A stretch of 17,174 nucleotides of DNA from Collinsella sp. (GTDB lineage Bacteria; Actinomycetota; Coriobacteriia; Coriobacteriales; Coriobacteriaceae), in the NCBI GenBank assembly GCA_031292915.1, contig JAUMSH010000070.1:1-17174 (forward strand). The letters are read 5' to 3'. A program made the translations under genes and the position numbers. Shown here piece after piece: positions 1-6,981 of this stretch; the stretch's first letter is position 1; every line of letters begins with the position of its first letter. Below the pieces are notes generated by a model. The model saw nothing but the letters and a program-made list of their open reading frames with translations. It was not told where the DNA came from and did not search any database.

Positions 1-328
1 CATTAAGCAGCGCTACCCCAACTACAAGCAGATCTTCATCACCGAGAACGGCATGGGCTACAAGGACCCCTACAAGGACGGTTTTGTGGACGACCAGCCG
101 CGCATCGACTACATCGAGCAGCACCTGCGCTGGTTGCTCAAAGCCATGGAGGTGGGCGTCAACGTGGGCGGCTACTTCCTGTGGAGTCTGCAGGATCAGT
201 TCTCCTGGACCAATGGCTACAACAAGCGCTATGGCTTCTTCTACGTTGACTTTGAGACCCAGAAGCGCACGCCCAAGGCAAGCGCCTACTGGTACAAGCA
301 CGTGGCGCAGACCCGCCGTCTGGACTAG
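1..328 (+). CDS. lacG: 6-phospho-beta-galactosidase (GH1), C-terminal part only
   Basis: This is the last 109 codons of a family GH1 glycosidase; the reading frame is open to the left edge and starts outside the window. The visible part has the catalytic nucleophile motif ITENG (Glu codon at 44-46), then WSLQDQFSW and NGYNKRYG. In the LacG branch of GH1 the Ser-Trp pair and the later Lys and Tyr of this motif bind the phosphate and the galactose-configured ring; all four are present, which favours a 6-phospho-beta-galactosidase over a 6-phospho-beta-glucosidase. It should cleave PTS-imported lactose-6-phosphate in the cytoplasm to galactose-6-phosphate and glucose. Its sequence is closer to the GH1 enzyme at 8837 than to the one at 1977 (shared PRIDY, SWTNGYNKRYG, PKASAYWYK). 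A strong terminator follows. Substrate is inferred from motifs only. Confidence 0.87.
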   Translation, partial: IKQRYPNYKQIFITENGMGYKDPYKDGFVDDQPRIDYIEQHLRWLLKAMEVGVNVGGYFLWSLQDQFSWTNGYNKRYGFFYVDFETQKRTPKASAYWYKHVAQTRRLD

Positions 329-382
329 CGGCTTGCGACTAGCGGGATTGCCCCGCTCACACAACCTGTCCCCATTTCTCAG

Positions 383-430
383 CCGGGGGCGGCACGTCAC
401 ACGGCGCGCCGCCCCCGGTCTTTTTGTTTT
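383..430 (+). terminator. Rho-independent terminator of the first lacG
   Basis: A perfect 11-bp stem (383-393 with 408-418, CCGGGGGCGGC and its complement) closes a 14-base loop and is followed by TCTTTTTGTTTTT. It lies 55 bases after the stop codon. Confidence 0.9.
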
Positions 431-447
431 TGGGCTGGTCGGGAGCC

Positions 448-512
448 GTTTGTCTCGATCTGTAACATCTAGCCGAGTTTTTTGGTCCTAGCTGTTACAG
501 ATTGAGACGAAC
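448..512 (+). repeat. Intergenic hairpin repeat, type 1, copy A1
   Basis: The outer arms (448-467 and 493-512) form a 20-bp stem with two G-T wobbles and no mismatch. CTAG at 469-472 can pair with CTAG at 488-491 to extend it. The loop is asymmetric and T-rich (GAGTTTTTTGGTCC), so the element has an orientation. It is the first of seven related copies in the window. The left arm contains the family core GATCTGTAACATCTAG. The family is not one I recognise. Confidence 0.85.
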
Positions 513-533
513 AGGATTGCTCTTTCCGAAGAA

Positions 534-588
534 TCTAAATCTGTAACACGTAGCCAGCTTTTGACCGTCTACCTGTTACAAATCGAGA
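534..588 (+). repeat. Intergenic hairpin repeat, type 2, copy A2
   Basis: This is the most degenerate copy. TGTAACA (542-548) pairs with TGTTACA (574-580), and the inner GTAG (550-553) pairs with CTAC (569-572). Three mismatches weaken the outer stem. The loop carries CTTTTGACCG, which is diagnostic of type 2. The spacer from A1 ends in CCGAAGAAT, close to the spacer ends of the other arrays. Confidence 0.75.
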
Positions 589-603
589 CAAACGGAGTAG
601 GAC

Positions 604-1632
604 CTAACCCCGTATGTCCCTAACAGTCGAGCGTTCGACCAGCGTACTCGGCACATGAATCGCCTCGATAGACGAGCTCTCTCCAATCGCCGCCTCAAAC
701 GCAAGCTTACCGACACCGCGCAAATCAAATCGCAGCGTCGTCAGTCGATTGTGAGGAACAAGTCCCTCGAGTGCGTCGTCGATACCAACCACGCTCACGT
801 CGTCGGGCACGGACAGGCCCGCGTTCTCGAGCGCGGCGATAACGCCCAGCGCCATCTGGTCATTTGCCGCAAGCACGGCAGTCGGCGCCTGCGACCCGCC
901 GGCAAGCACCTCGGCCGCAATCCGCTCGCCCATGGCGTACCCACTGTCCGCACTCCAATCGCCACGCAGCATCGGAGCGGCATCGACATGAGCACGACCC
1001 AGCGTATCGCGCCAACCGGCCTCACGAAAACGCGAGGAAATCGAGTTTTCCGGACCCGCCACAAACCGCATATTCGAGTGACCATGTTCCAGCAGATAAT
1101 TGGTCAACAGCTCGCACGAACCATACTGGTCGGAGTCGATCGTCGTGCAGCGCGGATGCGCATACATGGACAGGATGACCGTTCGCACTCCCGGCTGGGG
1201 AACAAACTCCTCAAAATCGGGAGCCATGCGGTTCATGTTGAGAATCATGCCGTCGACGGGTCGCTCGACCATGCGGCGCGAGGCATCGGCAAGTGTATAG
1301 GGCTTGTCGCCGCCCATCTCGATCATAGTGACGGCAAAATCGTGCTCGCGCGCCGCTTGCATGATACCCTCGAGCGTCGCCAGGTTACCGACACGTGTGA
1401 TGTTGTACATGCACAGGCCAATAGAACGATACGACCCGCCGCGCAACGCCGCTCCAGCAAAATTGGGACGAAAGCCGAGCTCTTCCATGGCGGCCAGCAC
1501 ACGCTTGCGCGTCTTTTCCGTCACGTTGGGCATACCGTTGACCACGCGAGACACAGTCTGGCGGCTCACGCCAGCAAGCGCCGCAACCTCTGCCGCGCTC
1601 GCCGAATGACCATTCCTTGTCTGCTGAGCCAT
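604..1632 (-). CDS. LacI-family transcriptional repressor of the lacG-EIICB cassette 2
   Basis: The protein has 342 residues from the chosen ATG at 1632, a normal LacI length. The N-terminal helix-turn-helix is seen at about residues 12-33 (SAAEVAALAGVS, then RQTVSRVVNG), followed by the hinge-helix region and a periplasmic-binding-protein-like effector domain ending in LVERSTVRDIRG. An in-frame ATG at 1689 would add 19 residues with no visible Shine-Dalgarno sequence, so I prefer 1632, although its own SD (GGAAGG) is very close; a GTG at 1641 is also possible. The gene diverges from lacG at 1977. Three operator-like palindromes lie between them, one just inside its own transcript start, which suggests autorepression. 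The effector is probably a phosphorylated or free galactoside, by analogy only. It is a paralogue of the repressor at 5696-6706. Confidence 0.88.
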   Translation of the reverse strand: MAQQTRNGHSASAAEVAALAGVSRQTVSRVVNGMPNVTEKTRKRVLAAMEELGFRPNFAGAALRGGSYRSIGLCMYNITRVGNLATLEGIMQAAREHDFAVTMIEMGGDKPYTLADASRRMVERPVDGMILNMNRMAPDFEEFVPQPGVRTVILSMYAHPRCTTIDSDQYGSCELLTNYLLEHGHSNMRFVAGPENSISSRFREAGWRDTLGRAHVDAAPMLRGDWSADSGYAMGERIAAEVLAGGSQAPTAVLAANDQMALGVIAALENAGLSVPDDVSVVGIDDALEGLVPHNRLTTLRFDLRGVGKLAFEAAIGESSSIEAIHVPSTLVERSTVRDIRG

Positions 1633-1692
1633 GCCTTCCACGCTAACCTGCTTCCCAACTATTCCCCGCGCCCATGGCGCATCGTACATACA

Positions 1693-1708
1693 TCGATAAC
1701 GTGCTCAT
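1693..1708. promoter_or_regulatory. Operator candidate O1, in the repressor's own leader
   Basis: The sequence TCGATAACGTGCTCAT matches the two sites at 1825 and 1847 in its right 11 bases. It lies just downstream of the predicted minus-strand promoter (1720-1749), where a bound repressor would block its own gene. The left half is degenerate. Assignment to the neighbouring LacI protein is inferred. Confidence 0.5.
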
Positions 1709-1719
1709 GATACCCGAGC

Positions 1720-1749
1720 CATATACCACAACATGAAAACTTCTGTCAA
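1720..1749 (-). promoter_or_regulatory. Promoter of the LacI-type repressor gene
   Basis: On the minus strand TTGACA (1749-1744) is a consensus -35 box, followed after 18 bases by TATATG (1725-1720) as -10. Transcription would begin near 1713, upstream of operator candidate O1. Confidence 0.6.
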
Positions 1750-1784
1750 TCAAAACCGCTTACCGAACAAATACAACCGTTCGC
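1743..1784. promoter_or_regulatory. Block shared with the other LacI divergent region
   Basis: CTGTCAATCAA, then CCGCTTACCGAACAA and ACCGTTC, align with 6768-6808 (CTGACAAATCAA, CCGTTTACCGGACAA, ACCGCTC) with only small gaps. It overlaps the -35 of the repressor promoter and extends upstream of it. It may be inherited from the cassette duplication or bind a common regulator. Confidence 0.45.
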
Positions 1785-1824
1785 GGCTGTTTGAAGTTGT
1801 TTTGTTTCTATACATCCCAGCCGG

Positions 1825-1840
1825 ATGTTAACGTGCTCAT
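1825..1840. promoter_or_regulatory. Operator candidate O2 upstream of lacG
   Basis: ATGTTAACGTGCTCAT is an imperfect 16-bp palindrome with a central CG, the usual LacI-family operator layout. It has the same ATG-N3-ACGT-N3-CAT frame as the perfect operator at 6861-6876. It starts 22 bp before O3, about two helical turns. Confidence 0.6.
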
Positions 1841-1846
1841 TGTCAA

Positions 1847-1862
1847 ATGTTCACGTGCTCAT
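1847..1862. promoter_or_regulatory. Operator candidate O3 upstream of lacG
   Basis: ATGTTCACGTGCTCAT is an imperfect palindrome centred on CACGTG and differs from O2 at one base. A possible -10 box TAAGAT lies at 1880-1885, so the site would fall in the -35 region of the lacG promoter. I see no convincing -35 hexamer. Confidence 0.6.
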
Positions 1863-1976
1863 TTTGGTTCTAATCATTTTAAGATAGTGTTTATCGGACT
1901 TTTTCACCGCTGAACGCTAACCAGGGAGCCTCCTGAGCGCAAACGCACAATATCGAACAGCGAGACGAGAGGGTGT

Positions 1977-3425
1977 ATGCATATGTCTTTGCTAAACCGC
2001 GTACAGCAGCTGCCGAAGGGCTTTGTTTGGGGCGCCGCAACCGCCGCGTACCAAACGGAAGGTTCCACGAAGGTGGCAGGCAAGGGTAAGACCATGTGGG
2101 ACGATTACCTTGTCGCCCAAGGTCGCTTTTTGCCCGACCCGGCCAGTGATTTCTACAACCGCTACGAGGAGGATATCCGCCTTTCTGCCGAGCATGGACT
2201 CAACGCCATCCGTGTGTCCATCGCCTGGACCCGCATCTTCCCCAACGGCGACGATGCCGAGCCCCTCGCCGAGGGCGTTAAGCACTACCACGAGCTGTTC
2301 GCCTGCTGCAAAAAGTATGGCGTCGAGCCCTATGTGTCCCTGCATCACTTTGACTCCCCCGCTGCCCTGTTCAACCAGGGCGACTGGCTCAACCGCAAGA
2401 CCGTCGACGCCTATGTGCGCTATGCCGAGTTCTGCTTCCGCGAGTTCCGCGAGGTCAAGAATTGGTTCACCATCAACGAGCTCATCAGCCTCTCGCACTC
2501 CCAATACATCCAAGGCAACTTCCCGCCCAACCATCACTTTGATGTGACGAGCGGCATCCAGAGCCAGCACAACGAGCTCGTTGCCCACGCCCGCGCCGTC
2601 AACCTGTATAAGGATCTTGACGAGACCGAGCACCTGGGCGGACGCATTGGCATGGTCAACGTCCTGACGCCGGCATATCCTGCCACAGACTCGCCCGCCG
2701 ACCAGCACGCCGCCGACCTGTACAACGCCTTCTACACCGACTTCATCATGGACGGCGCCTTCCTGGGTCACTACTCCGCGCGCACCCTCTCACTCATCAA
2801 CGAGATTCTGCGTGCCAACAACGCCACGCTTACGGTTGAGGACAGCGACATGGAGGAGCTCGCCAAGGCGGCGCCCCGCAACGATATGTTCGGCCTCAAC
2901 TACTATCAGTCGGCGTTTATCGCCGCCTACGATGGCGAGTCCACCAACAGCTTTAACGGCACCGGAGACAAGGGCACCTCGTGCTTTAAGTTTAAGGGCG
3001 TCGGGCAGCAGGTCGATATGCCGGGTATCCCCACCACCGACTGGGATTGGCTCATCTACCCGCAAGGCCTCTACGACACGCTCAAGCACATCAGCGCCAC
3101 CTATCCCAACCTCCCCGTCATCTATATCACCGAAAACGGCCTGGGCCACAAGGACCCCGAGCCCGACGCAAACGGCATCGTCGCCGATCCCGAGCGCATC
3201 GACTTTGTCGACCAGCACATGGAGAAGGTGCTCCGGGCGCGCGCCGAGGGCGTCGACGTCCAGGGCTACTTTATCTGGAGCCTGCAGGACCAGTTCTCGT
3301 GGGCCAACGGCTATAACAAGCGCTACGGCCTGTTCTACATCGACTTCGACACGCAAAAACGCTACATCAAGCAGTCGGCACTCTGGTACAAGGAGCTCGC
3401 CGACACTATGGCGGACGCGCAGTAG
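1977..3425 (+). CDS. lacG: 6-phospho-beta-galactosidase (GH1)
   Basis: The product is a full-length 482-residue cytoplasmic GH1 enzyme, expected to hydrolyse lactose-6-phosphate (or another 6-phospho-beta-galactoside). The N-terminal GH1 signature GFVWGAATAAYQTEG is at residues 16-30, the acid/base Glu is E168 (TINEL), and the nucleophile is E386 (ITENG). The phosphate and galactose pocket of LacG is seen as S441, W442, K448 and Y450 in FSWANGYNKRYG; the Trp separates phosphogalactosidases from phosphoglucosidases in known structures. Two starts are possible, ATG 1977 and ATG 1983; GAGAGG lies 4 or 10 bases upstream of them. It is the first gene after the divergent repressor, and the EIICB permease follows 176 bases later with only a hairpin between, so the two are probably cotranscribed. 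It is the most divergent of the three lacG copies (DKGTS and FNGTG in place of DKGSS and HNGTG at 8837). Confidence 0.9.
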   Translation: MHMSLLNRVQQLPKGFVWGAATAAYQTEGSTKVAGKGKTMWDDYLVAQGRFLPDPASDFYNRYEEDIRLSAEHGLNAIRVSIAWTRIFPNGDDAEPLAEGVKHYHELFACCKKYGVEPYVSLHHFDSPAALFNQGDWLNRKTVDAYVRYAEFCFREFREVKNWFTINELISLSHSQYIQGNFPPNHHFDVTSGIQSQHNELVAHARAVNLYKDLDETEHLGGRIGMVNVLTPAYPATDSPADQHAADLYNAFYTDFIMDGAFLGHYSARTLSLINEILRANNATLTVEDSDMEELAKAAPRNDMFGLNYYQSAFIAAYDGESTNSFNGTGDKGTSCFKFKGVGQQVDMPGIPTTDWDWLIYPQGLYDTLKHISATYPNLPVIYITENGLGHKDPEPDANGIVADPERIDFVDQHMEKVLRARAEGVDVQGYFIWSLQDQFSWANGYNKRYGLFYIDFDTQKRYIKQSALWYKELADTMADAQ

Positions 3426-3446
3426 CGCATCGCCTCGCTTTCTCCC

Positions 3447-3493
3447 GAGAGGGGAGCGGCCCTATGCGATACAAACCCAGCCGCTCCCCTCTC
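3447..3493 (+). promoter_or_regulatory. Intercistronic hairpin between lacG and EIICB
   Basis: A perfect 14-bp GC-rich stem (3447-3460, GAGAGGGGAGCGGC, with 3480-3493) closes a 19-base loop. No T-tract follows (TCCCCCTGGG), so it is unlikely to be a full terminator. An mRNA-stabilising or expression-balancing role is inferred. Confidence 0.65.
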
Positions 3494-3601
3494 TCCCCCT
3501 GGGACCGACCCCGCCTGCACCCGGGCTTTTAGCAAGCGGGAGACCATATAGGTTTTCAACGTCCATGCCATTAAGATTTCATGCAAAGAGGAGCGTGAAC
3601 T

Positions 3602-5362
3602 ATGGAATCGATCGTTAAGTTCTTGGAGAAAGGTCAGCCGTACTTCGACAAGGTCTCTAAGAACATCTACCTTCAGGCCATTAAAGACGGCTTTTTGGCA
3701 GCAATGCCCATCATCCTGTCTTCTTCTGTCTTCCTGCTTATTTCAACCCTGCCGGGCGTTGTCGCCACGGTCGGCGGCTTTACGCTGCCCGACTGGTGGA
3801 ACGTCGACGTCGTGAACTTCTGCAACAAGGTTTACAACTTCACGATGGGCGTCGTGGGCATCATGGTCGCCGGCACCACCGCAAGCGCGCTGACCGGCTC
3901 CAAGAACCGCCGCATGCCTGCCGGCAAGGCCATCAACGCCACGAGCACCATGGTCGCCGCCATGTGCGCTATGCTCATCTTGGCCGTTACCCAGACGAGT
4001 GCCAAGATCGACGGCGCCGATGTCTCGGTGTTCTTTACCGACAACATGGGCACCAAGGGCCTGCTGAGCTCCTTTGTCGCCGCATTTGCCACGGTCAACA
4101 TCTATGCCTTCTGCATTAAGCGAGACATCACCATCAAGCTGCCCAAAGAAGTCCCCGGCGCCATCGCCCAGAACTACCGCGACATCTTCGCCTTCAGCTT
4201 CTCCATCCTGTTTGTCGCCGTCATCGACGTTATCTGCCGCACCTGCTTGGCCGTCCCGTTTGCCAACGTCATCTCCACGCTGGTGAGCCCGCTGTTCGCC
4301 GCTGCCGATTCCTACGCCGGCCTCGCCCTCATCTGGTTCATGATCCCGCTGTTCTGGTTCATGGGCATCCACGGCCCCTCGGTCGTTAAGCCTGCCCTCA
4401 ACGCCGCGCTGTTTGGCAACATCACTACCAACCTCGCCACGCTGCAGGCCGGCGGTCACCCCGCCCTCGCCCTGACCGAGAACTTCGGTAACTACATCGG
4501 CGAACTCGGCGGCACCGGCGCCACGTTCATTGTCCCGATCATCTTCCTGCTCTTTATGCGCTCCAAGCAGCTCAAGGCCGTCGGCAAAGCCTCTGTCGTA
4601 CCCGTGATGTTCGCCGTCAACGAGCCGCTGCTGTTCGCCGCGCCCATCATCCTCAACCCGTACTTCCTGATCCCGTTCCTGTTTGCCCCCGTGGCCAACG
4701 TCCTCATTGGTAAGTTCTTCATCGACTTTTTGGGCATGAACGGCTTTATCTATGCCATGCCGTGGGCACTCCCCGGACCGATCGGCACCTTCATCGACAC
4801 CAACTTCCAGCCGATCTCTCTGGTCCTGGTTGTCGTCCTGCTGGTCGTTGACTTCTTGATCTACTACCCGTTCTGCAAGGCCTACGACAACGTCCTGTGC
4901 AAGCAGGAGGCCGAGACCCTGGCCGAAGAAGAGGCCGAGGAGACCAAGGCCGTCAAGACCGCTGCCGCCCCCGCCGTTGAGGCTCCCGTTGTCGAGACCG
5001 CTTCTGCCACTGAGGCCTCCGCAGCTCCGTCCGCCCTTAAGGGCAAGGACCTGAGGGTTCTGGTTCTGTGCGCTGGCGCCGGCACCTCTGCACTGCTCGC
5101 CAACGCGCTTAAGGAAGGCGCCGACGAGCTGGGCATCGACATTACCGCCAACGCCGGTGCCTACGGCAGCCACTACGCCATCATGGACCAGTACAACGTC
5201 ATCGTCCTGGCTCCGCAGGTTCGCACCTATTACAACGAGATGAAGGCCGACACCGACCGCCTGGGCATCACGCTGCTGTCGCCCAAGGGCAAACAGTACA
5301 TCGACCTCACTAAGGATCCCAAGGGTGCCGTCGCCTGGATCGAGGAAAACCTCGAGGCATAA
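3602..5362 (+). CDS. lacE: PTS lactose-type EIICB permease (fused IIC-IIB)
   Basis: The 586-residue protein matches the LacE layout. An integral-membrane IIC domain covers about residues 1-430 (N-terminus FLEKGQPYFDKVSKNIYLQA is LacE-like), then a Glu- then Ala/Val-rich linker (about 440-478), then a IIB domain (about 483-586). The IIB phosphorylation Cys is C490 in VLVLCAGAGTS. IIC substrate-site motifs are HGPSVV (H257) and VNEPLLF (E341). It would import and phosphorylate lactose or a related beta-galactoside, which lacG upstream then cleaves. A good SD (AGAGGAG, 8 bases before ATG) fixes the start. No EIIA (LacF) gene is near, so phosphate must come from an EIIA encoded elsewhere. A strong terminator follows. 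It is a paralogue of the permease at 6982. The exact sugar is inferred from the lacG partner. Confidence 0.9.
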   Translation: MESIVKFLEKGQPYFDKVSKNIYLQAIKDGFLAAMPIILSSSVFLLISTLPGVVATVGGFTLPDWWNVDVVNFCNKVYNFTMGVVGIMVAGTTASALTGSKNRRMPAGKAINATSTMVAAMCAMLILAVTQTSAKIDGADVSVFFTDNMGTKGLLSSFVAAFATVNIYAFCIKRDITIKLPKEVPGAIAQNYRDIFAFSFSILFVAVIDVICRTCLAVPFANVISTLVSPLFAAADSYAGLALIWFMIPLFWFMGIHGPSVVKPALNAALFGNITTNLATLQAGGHPALALTENFGNYIGELGGTGATFIVPIIFLLFMRSKQLKAVGKASVVPVMFAVNEPLLFAAPIILNPYFLIPFLFAPVANVLIGKFFIDFLGMNGFIYAMPWALPGPIGTFIDTNFQPISLVLVVVLLVVDFLIYYPFCKAYDNVLCKQEAETLAEEEAEETKAVKTAAAPAVEAPVVETASATEASAAPSALKGKDLRVLVLCAGAGTSALLANALKEGADELGIDITANAGAYGSHYAIMDQYNVIVLAPQVRTYYNEMKADTDRLGITLLSPKGKQYIDLTKDPKGAVAWIEENLEA

Positions 5363-5395
5363 GACGCTGACACCACCTGCCGCTCGCAGACAATA

Positions 5396-5438
5396 AATGG
5401 CCCGTGCATCGATGTGTGATGCGCGGGCCATTTTGTTT
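5396..5438 (+). terminator. Rho-independent terminator of cassette 2
   Basis: A 15-bp stem (5396-5410 with 5418-5432, one G-T wobble, 7-base loop) is followed by TTTTGTTT. An AT-rich stretch on the left side may let it work for the minus strand as well. Confidence 0.9.
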
Positions 5439-5457
5439 AGACCGCACCCGTCCTCCT

Positions 5458-5522
5458 GTTCACCTCGATCCGTAACATCTAGCCGAGTTTTTTGGTCCTA
5501 GCTGTTACAGATCGAGGTGAAC
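5458..5522 (+). repeat. Intergenic hairpin repeat, type 1, copy B1
   Basis: The arms 5458-5477 and 5503-5522 pair over 20 positions with one mismatch (C at 5470). The interior from AACATCTAGCC to the loop is identical to copy A1, but the outer stem reads GTTCACCTC/GAGGTGAAC instead of GTTTGTCTC/GAGACGAAC. Both strands changed together, so pairing is kept. Confidence 0.85.
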
Positions 5523-5541
5523 GCACAGGCCAAGCCGAAAA

Positions 5542-5596
5542 TCTCAATCTGTAACATGTAGACCGCTTTTGACCGCTTAGATGTTACAGATCGAGA
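5542..5596 (+). repeat. Intergenic hairpin repeat, type 2, copy B2
   Basis: TCTCAATCTGTAACAT (5542-5557) pairs with 5581-5596 with one mismatch. The loop has CTTTTGACCG, as in A2 and C2. It starts about 84 bases after B1. Confidence 0.82.
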
Positions 5597-5621
5597 CAAA
5601 CGGAATAAGCCGAGCCGAAAG

Positions 5622-5678
5622 ATCTCAATCTGTAACATCTAGCAGGGATTTTCGGTCCTAACTGTTACAGATTGAGAT
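5622..5678 (+). repeat. Intergenic hairpin repeat, type 1, copy B3
   Basis: ATCTCAATCTGTAACA (5622-5637) pairs perfectly over 16 bp with 5663-5678. The loop is GGGATTTTCGGTCC, a type 1 variant. It makes this the only three-copy array of the window. Confidence 0.82.
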
Positions 5679-5695
5679 GAACAGGCCGAGCACGT

Positions 5696-6706
5696 CTACG
5701 CCCGCAGGTCCTTCACGCTGGAACGCTCGACCAGCACGCCCGAGACGAGCGTACGGCTTCTGGAGCTCGGGGCTTCCAGACCGGCGACGACCTCGTTAAG
5801 CGCACGAACGCCCAGCTCGCGGTGGCGAAACTTCACCGACGTCAGAATCGAGTTGGGAATCGTCTTGTAAAGCTCGTCATCAAAGCCGATCACGGACACG
5901 TCGTCGGGCACACTGAGCCCTTTGTCACGTAAAGCCACCATCACGCCGTTTGCCATGCAGTCGTTAGCAGCGAGGACCGCCGTGCAATCGGGTTTATCGG
6001 CAAGCACAAGGCCCGCGGCATAGCCACTATCCGCATTCCAATCGCCTTGCAGAGGCTCGGGCGGCTCAATGCCACGCGCCTCGAGCGCCGCACGCCAACC
6101 TTTCATACGGCACTGGCTCGACAGCGACTCTTTCTTACCAGAGACGAAGTACACGTTTTTATGCCCGCGATTCAAGAAGTACTCGCACGCCATGCGCGCA
6201 CCACCCTCTTGATCGTCACTGACGGTAGAGCAGGTAGGATGCTCCATCGGCGTGATAATCACCGTCTTGAGGTCTTTCGGCGCCTCAAAGGTATCAAAGT
6301 CATCGACCATCTGACGCAGGTTGAAGATCATGCCATCAACAGGCAGCTGCGACATCCTGCGCGCCGCTTCGGCAAGGGTCATCTTCTCCCCCGCGCGCTT
6401 CTTAATCATCGTGAGCGCAAAGCCGCGTTCTTCGGCGGCATCGGCGATACCGTCAATCATGTCCACGGCGCCGCCCGACAAGTGGAACATCACCACGCCG
6501 ATGCACCCGTAACGGCCTAACTTGAGTGAACGCGCGGCAAAGTTGGCTCGAAACCCGAGCGCCTCCATGGCCGAATGAACCTTATCGCGTGTCGACTCTC
6601 GCACGCTATCGGGCTCGTTGATCACACGCGACACCGTCTTGAGAGAAACGCCCGCGGCAACTGCCACATCATTCATTGAGACATTTTTCTTGTCCATCGT
6701 TGCCAC
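5696..6706 (-). CDS. LacI-family transcriptional repressor of the EIICB-lacG cassette 3
   Basis: From a GTG at 6706 the protein has 336 residues. GGAGA lies five bases before that GTG; an ATG three codons further in (6697) is the alternative, and a longer TTG start at 6775 has less support. The helix-turn-helix is VSMNDVAVAAGVSLKTVSRVIN near the N-terminus, followed by the hinge and the sugar-binding-protein-like effector domain, ending in LVERSSVKDLRA. It shares many blocks with the repressor at 604-1632 (RRMSQLPVDGMIFNLRQM against RRMVERPVDGMILNMNRM; GDWNADSGYA against GDWSADSGYA), so the two are paralogues. It diverges from the permease gene at 6982, with a perfect 24-bp palindrome between them as the likely operator. 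The inducer is not visible. Confidence 0.88.
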   Translation of the reverse strand: MATMDKKNVSMNDVAVAAGVSLKTVSRVINEPDSVRESTRDKVHSAMEALGFRANFAARSLKLGRYGCIGVVMFHLSGGAVDMIDGIADAAEERGFALTMIKKRAGEKMTLAEAARRMSQLPVDGMIFNLRQMVDDFDTFEAPKDLKTVIITPMEHPTCSTVSDDQEGGARMACEYFLNRGHKNVYFVSGKKESLSSQCRMKGWRAALEARGIEPPEPLQGDWNADSGYAAGLVLADKPDCTAVLAANDCMANGVMVALRDKGLSVPDDVSVIGFDDELYKTIPNSILTSVKFRHRELGVRALNEVVAGLEAPSSRSRTLVSGVLVERSSVKDLRA

Positions 6707-6767
6707 TACTTCTCCAGTCGGTTTTGCATCGCTTGTTTTTTGTGTTCTAGCATACACTACCTGCCCA

Positions 6768-6808
6768 ACTGACAAATCAACCGTTTACCGGACAATATCG
6801 ACCGCTCA
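6768..6808. promoter_or_regulatory. Block shared with 1743-1784
   Basis: CTGACAAATCAA, CCGTTTACCGGACAA and ACCGCTC repeat the block in the other divergent region. On the minus strand TTGTCA (6775-6770) is a possible -35 for the repressor gene. TATGCT lies at 6754-6749, but the 15-base spacing is short. Confidence 0.45.
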
Positions 6809-6819
6809 CCCGTATATCC

Positions 6820-6848
6820 TTGTTGCTCTTCCAAAAATGTCTTACGTT
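6820..6848 (+). promoter_or_regulatory. Possible promoter of the EIICB-lacG operon
   Basis: TTGTTG (6820-6825) and TACGTT (6843-6848) are spaced by 17 bases and are weak matches to -35 and -10. The -10 overlaps the first operator half-site, which would suit repression. Confidence 0.35.
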
Positions 6849-6880
6849 GTCATTAACGAAATGACAACGTTGTCATTTCG
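6845..6880. promoter_or_regulatory. LacI-type operator, perfect palindrome plus extra half-site
   Basis: The bases 6857-6880 form a perfect 24-bp palindrome with core ATGACAACGTTGTCAT (6861-6876) and a central CG. A third half-site, CGTTGTCATT at 6845-6854, pairs with 6860-6869 to make a second, overlapping palindrome. The core shares the ATG-N3-ACGT-N3-CAT frame with the candidates at 1825 and 1847. Confidence 0.8.
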
Positions 6881-6981
6881 CAATGCCTTCCTTAAGCAGG
6901 AAGGTTTCCGGGCAGTCCTGACCATCCATCGACGACCAGTTCCATCCACATGCATCGCGCATCAAGTAGCAAAGGAGCTCT

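Noticed and set aside
3743..5431. Long minus-strand open frame opposite the first EIICB gene
   Set aside because: It is an antisense shadow caused by GC-rich third codon positions; the plus strand has full LacE motifs and a ribosome site.
448..5690. The hairpin arrays as CRISPR
   Set aside because: Repeats are long palindromes of two alternating types, only two or three per site, with similar rather than unique spacers and no cas genes.
6707..6775. Longer TTG start for the second LacI gene
   Set aside because: GTG 6706 has a good Shine-Dalgarno and brings the helix-turn-helix to the usual N-terminal position.
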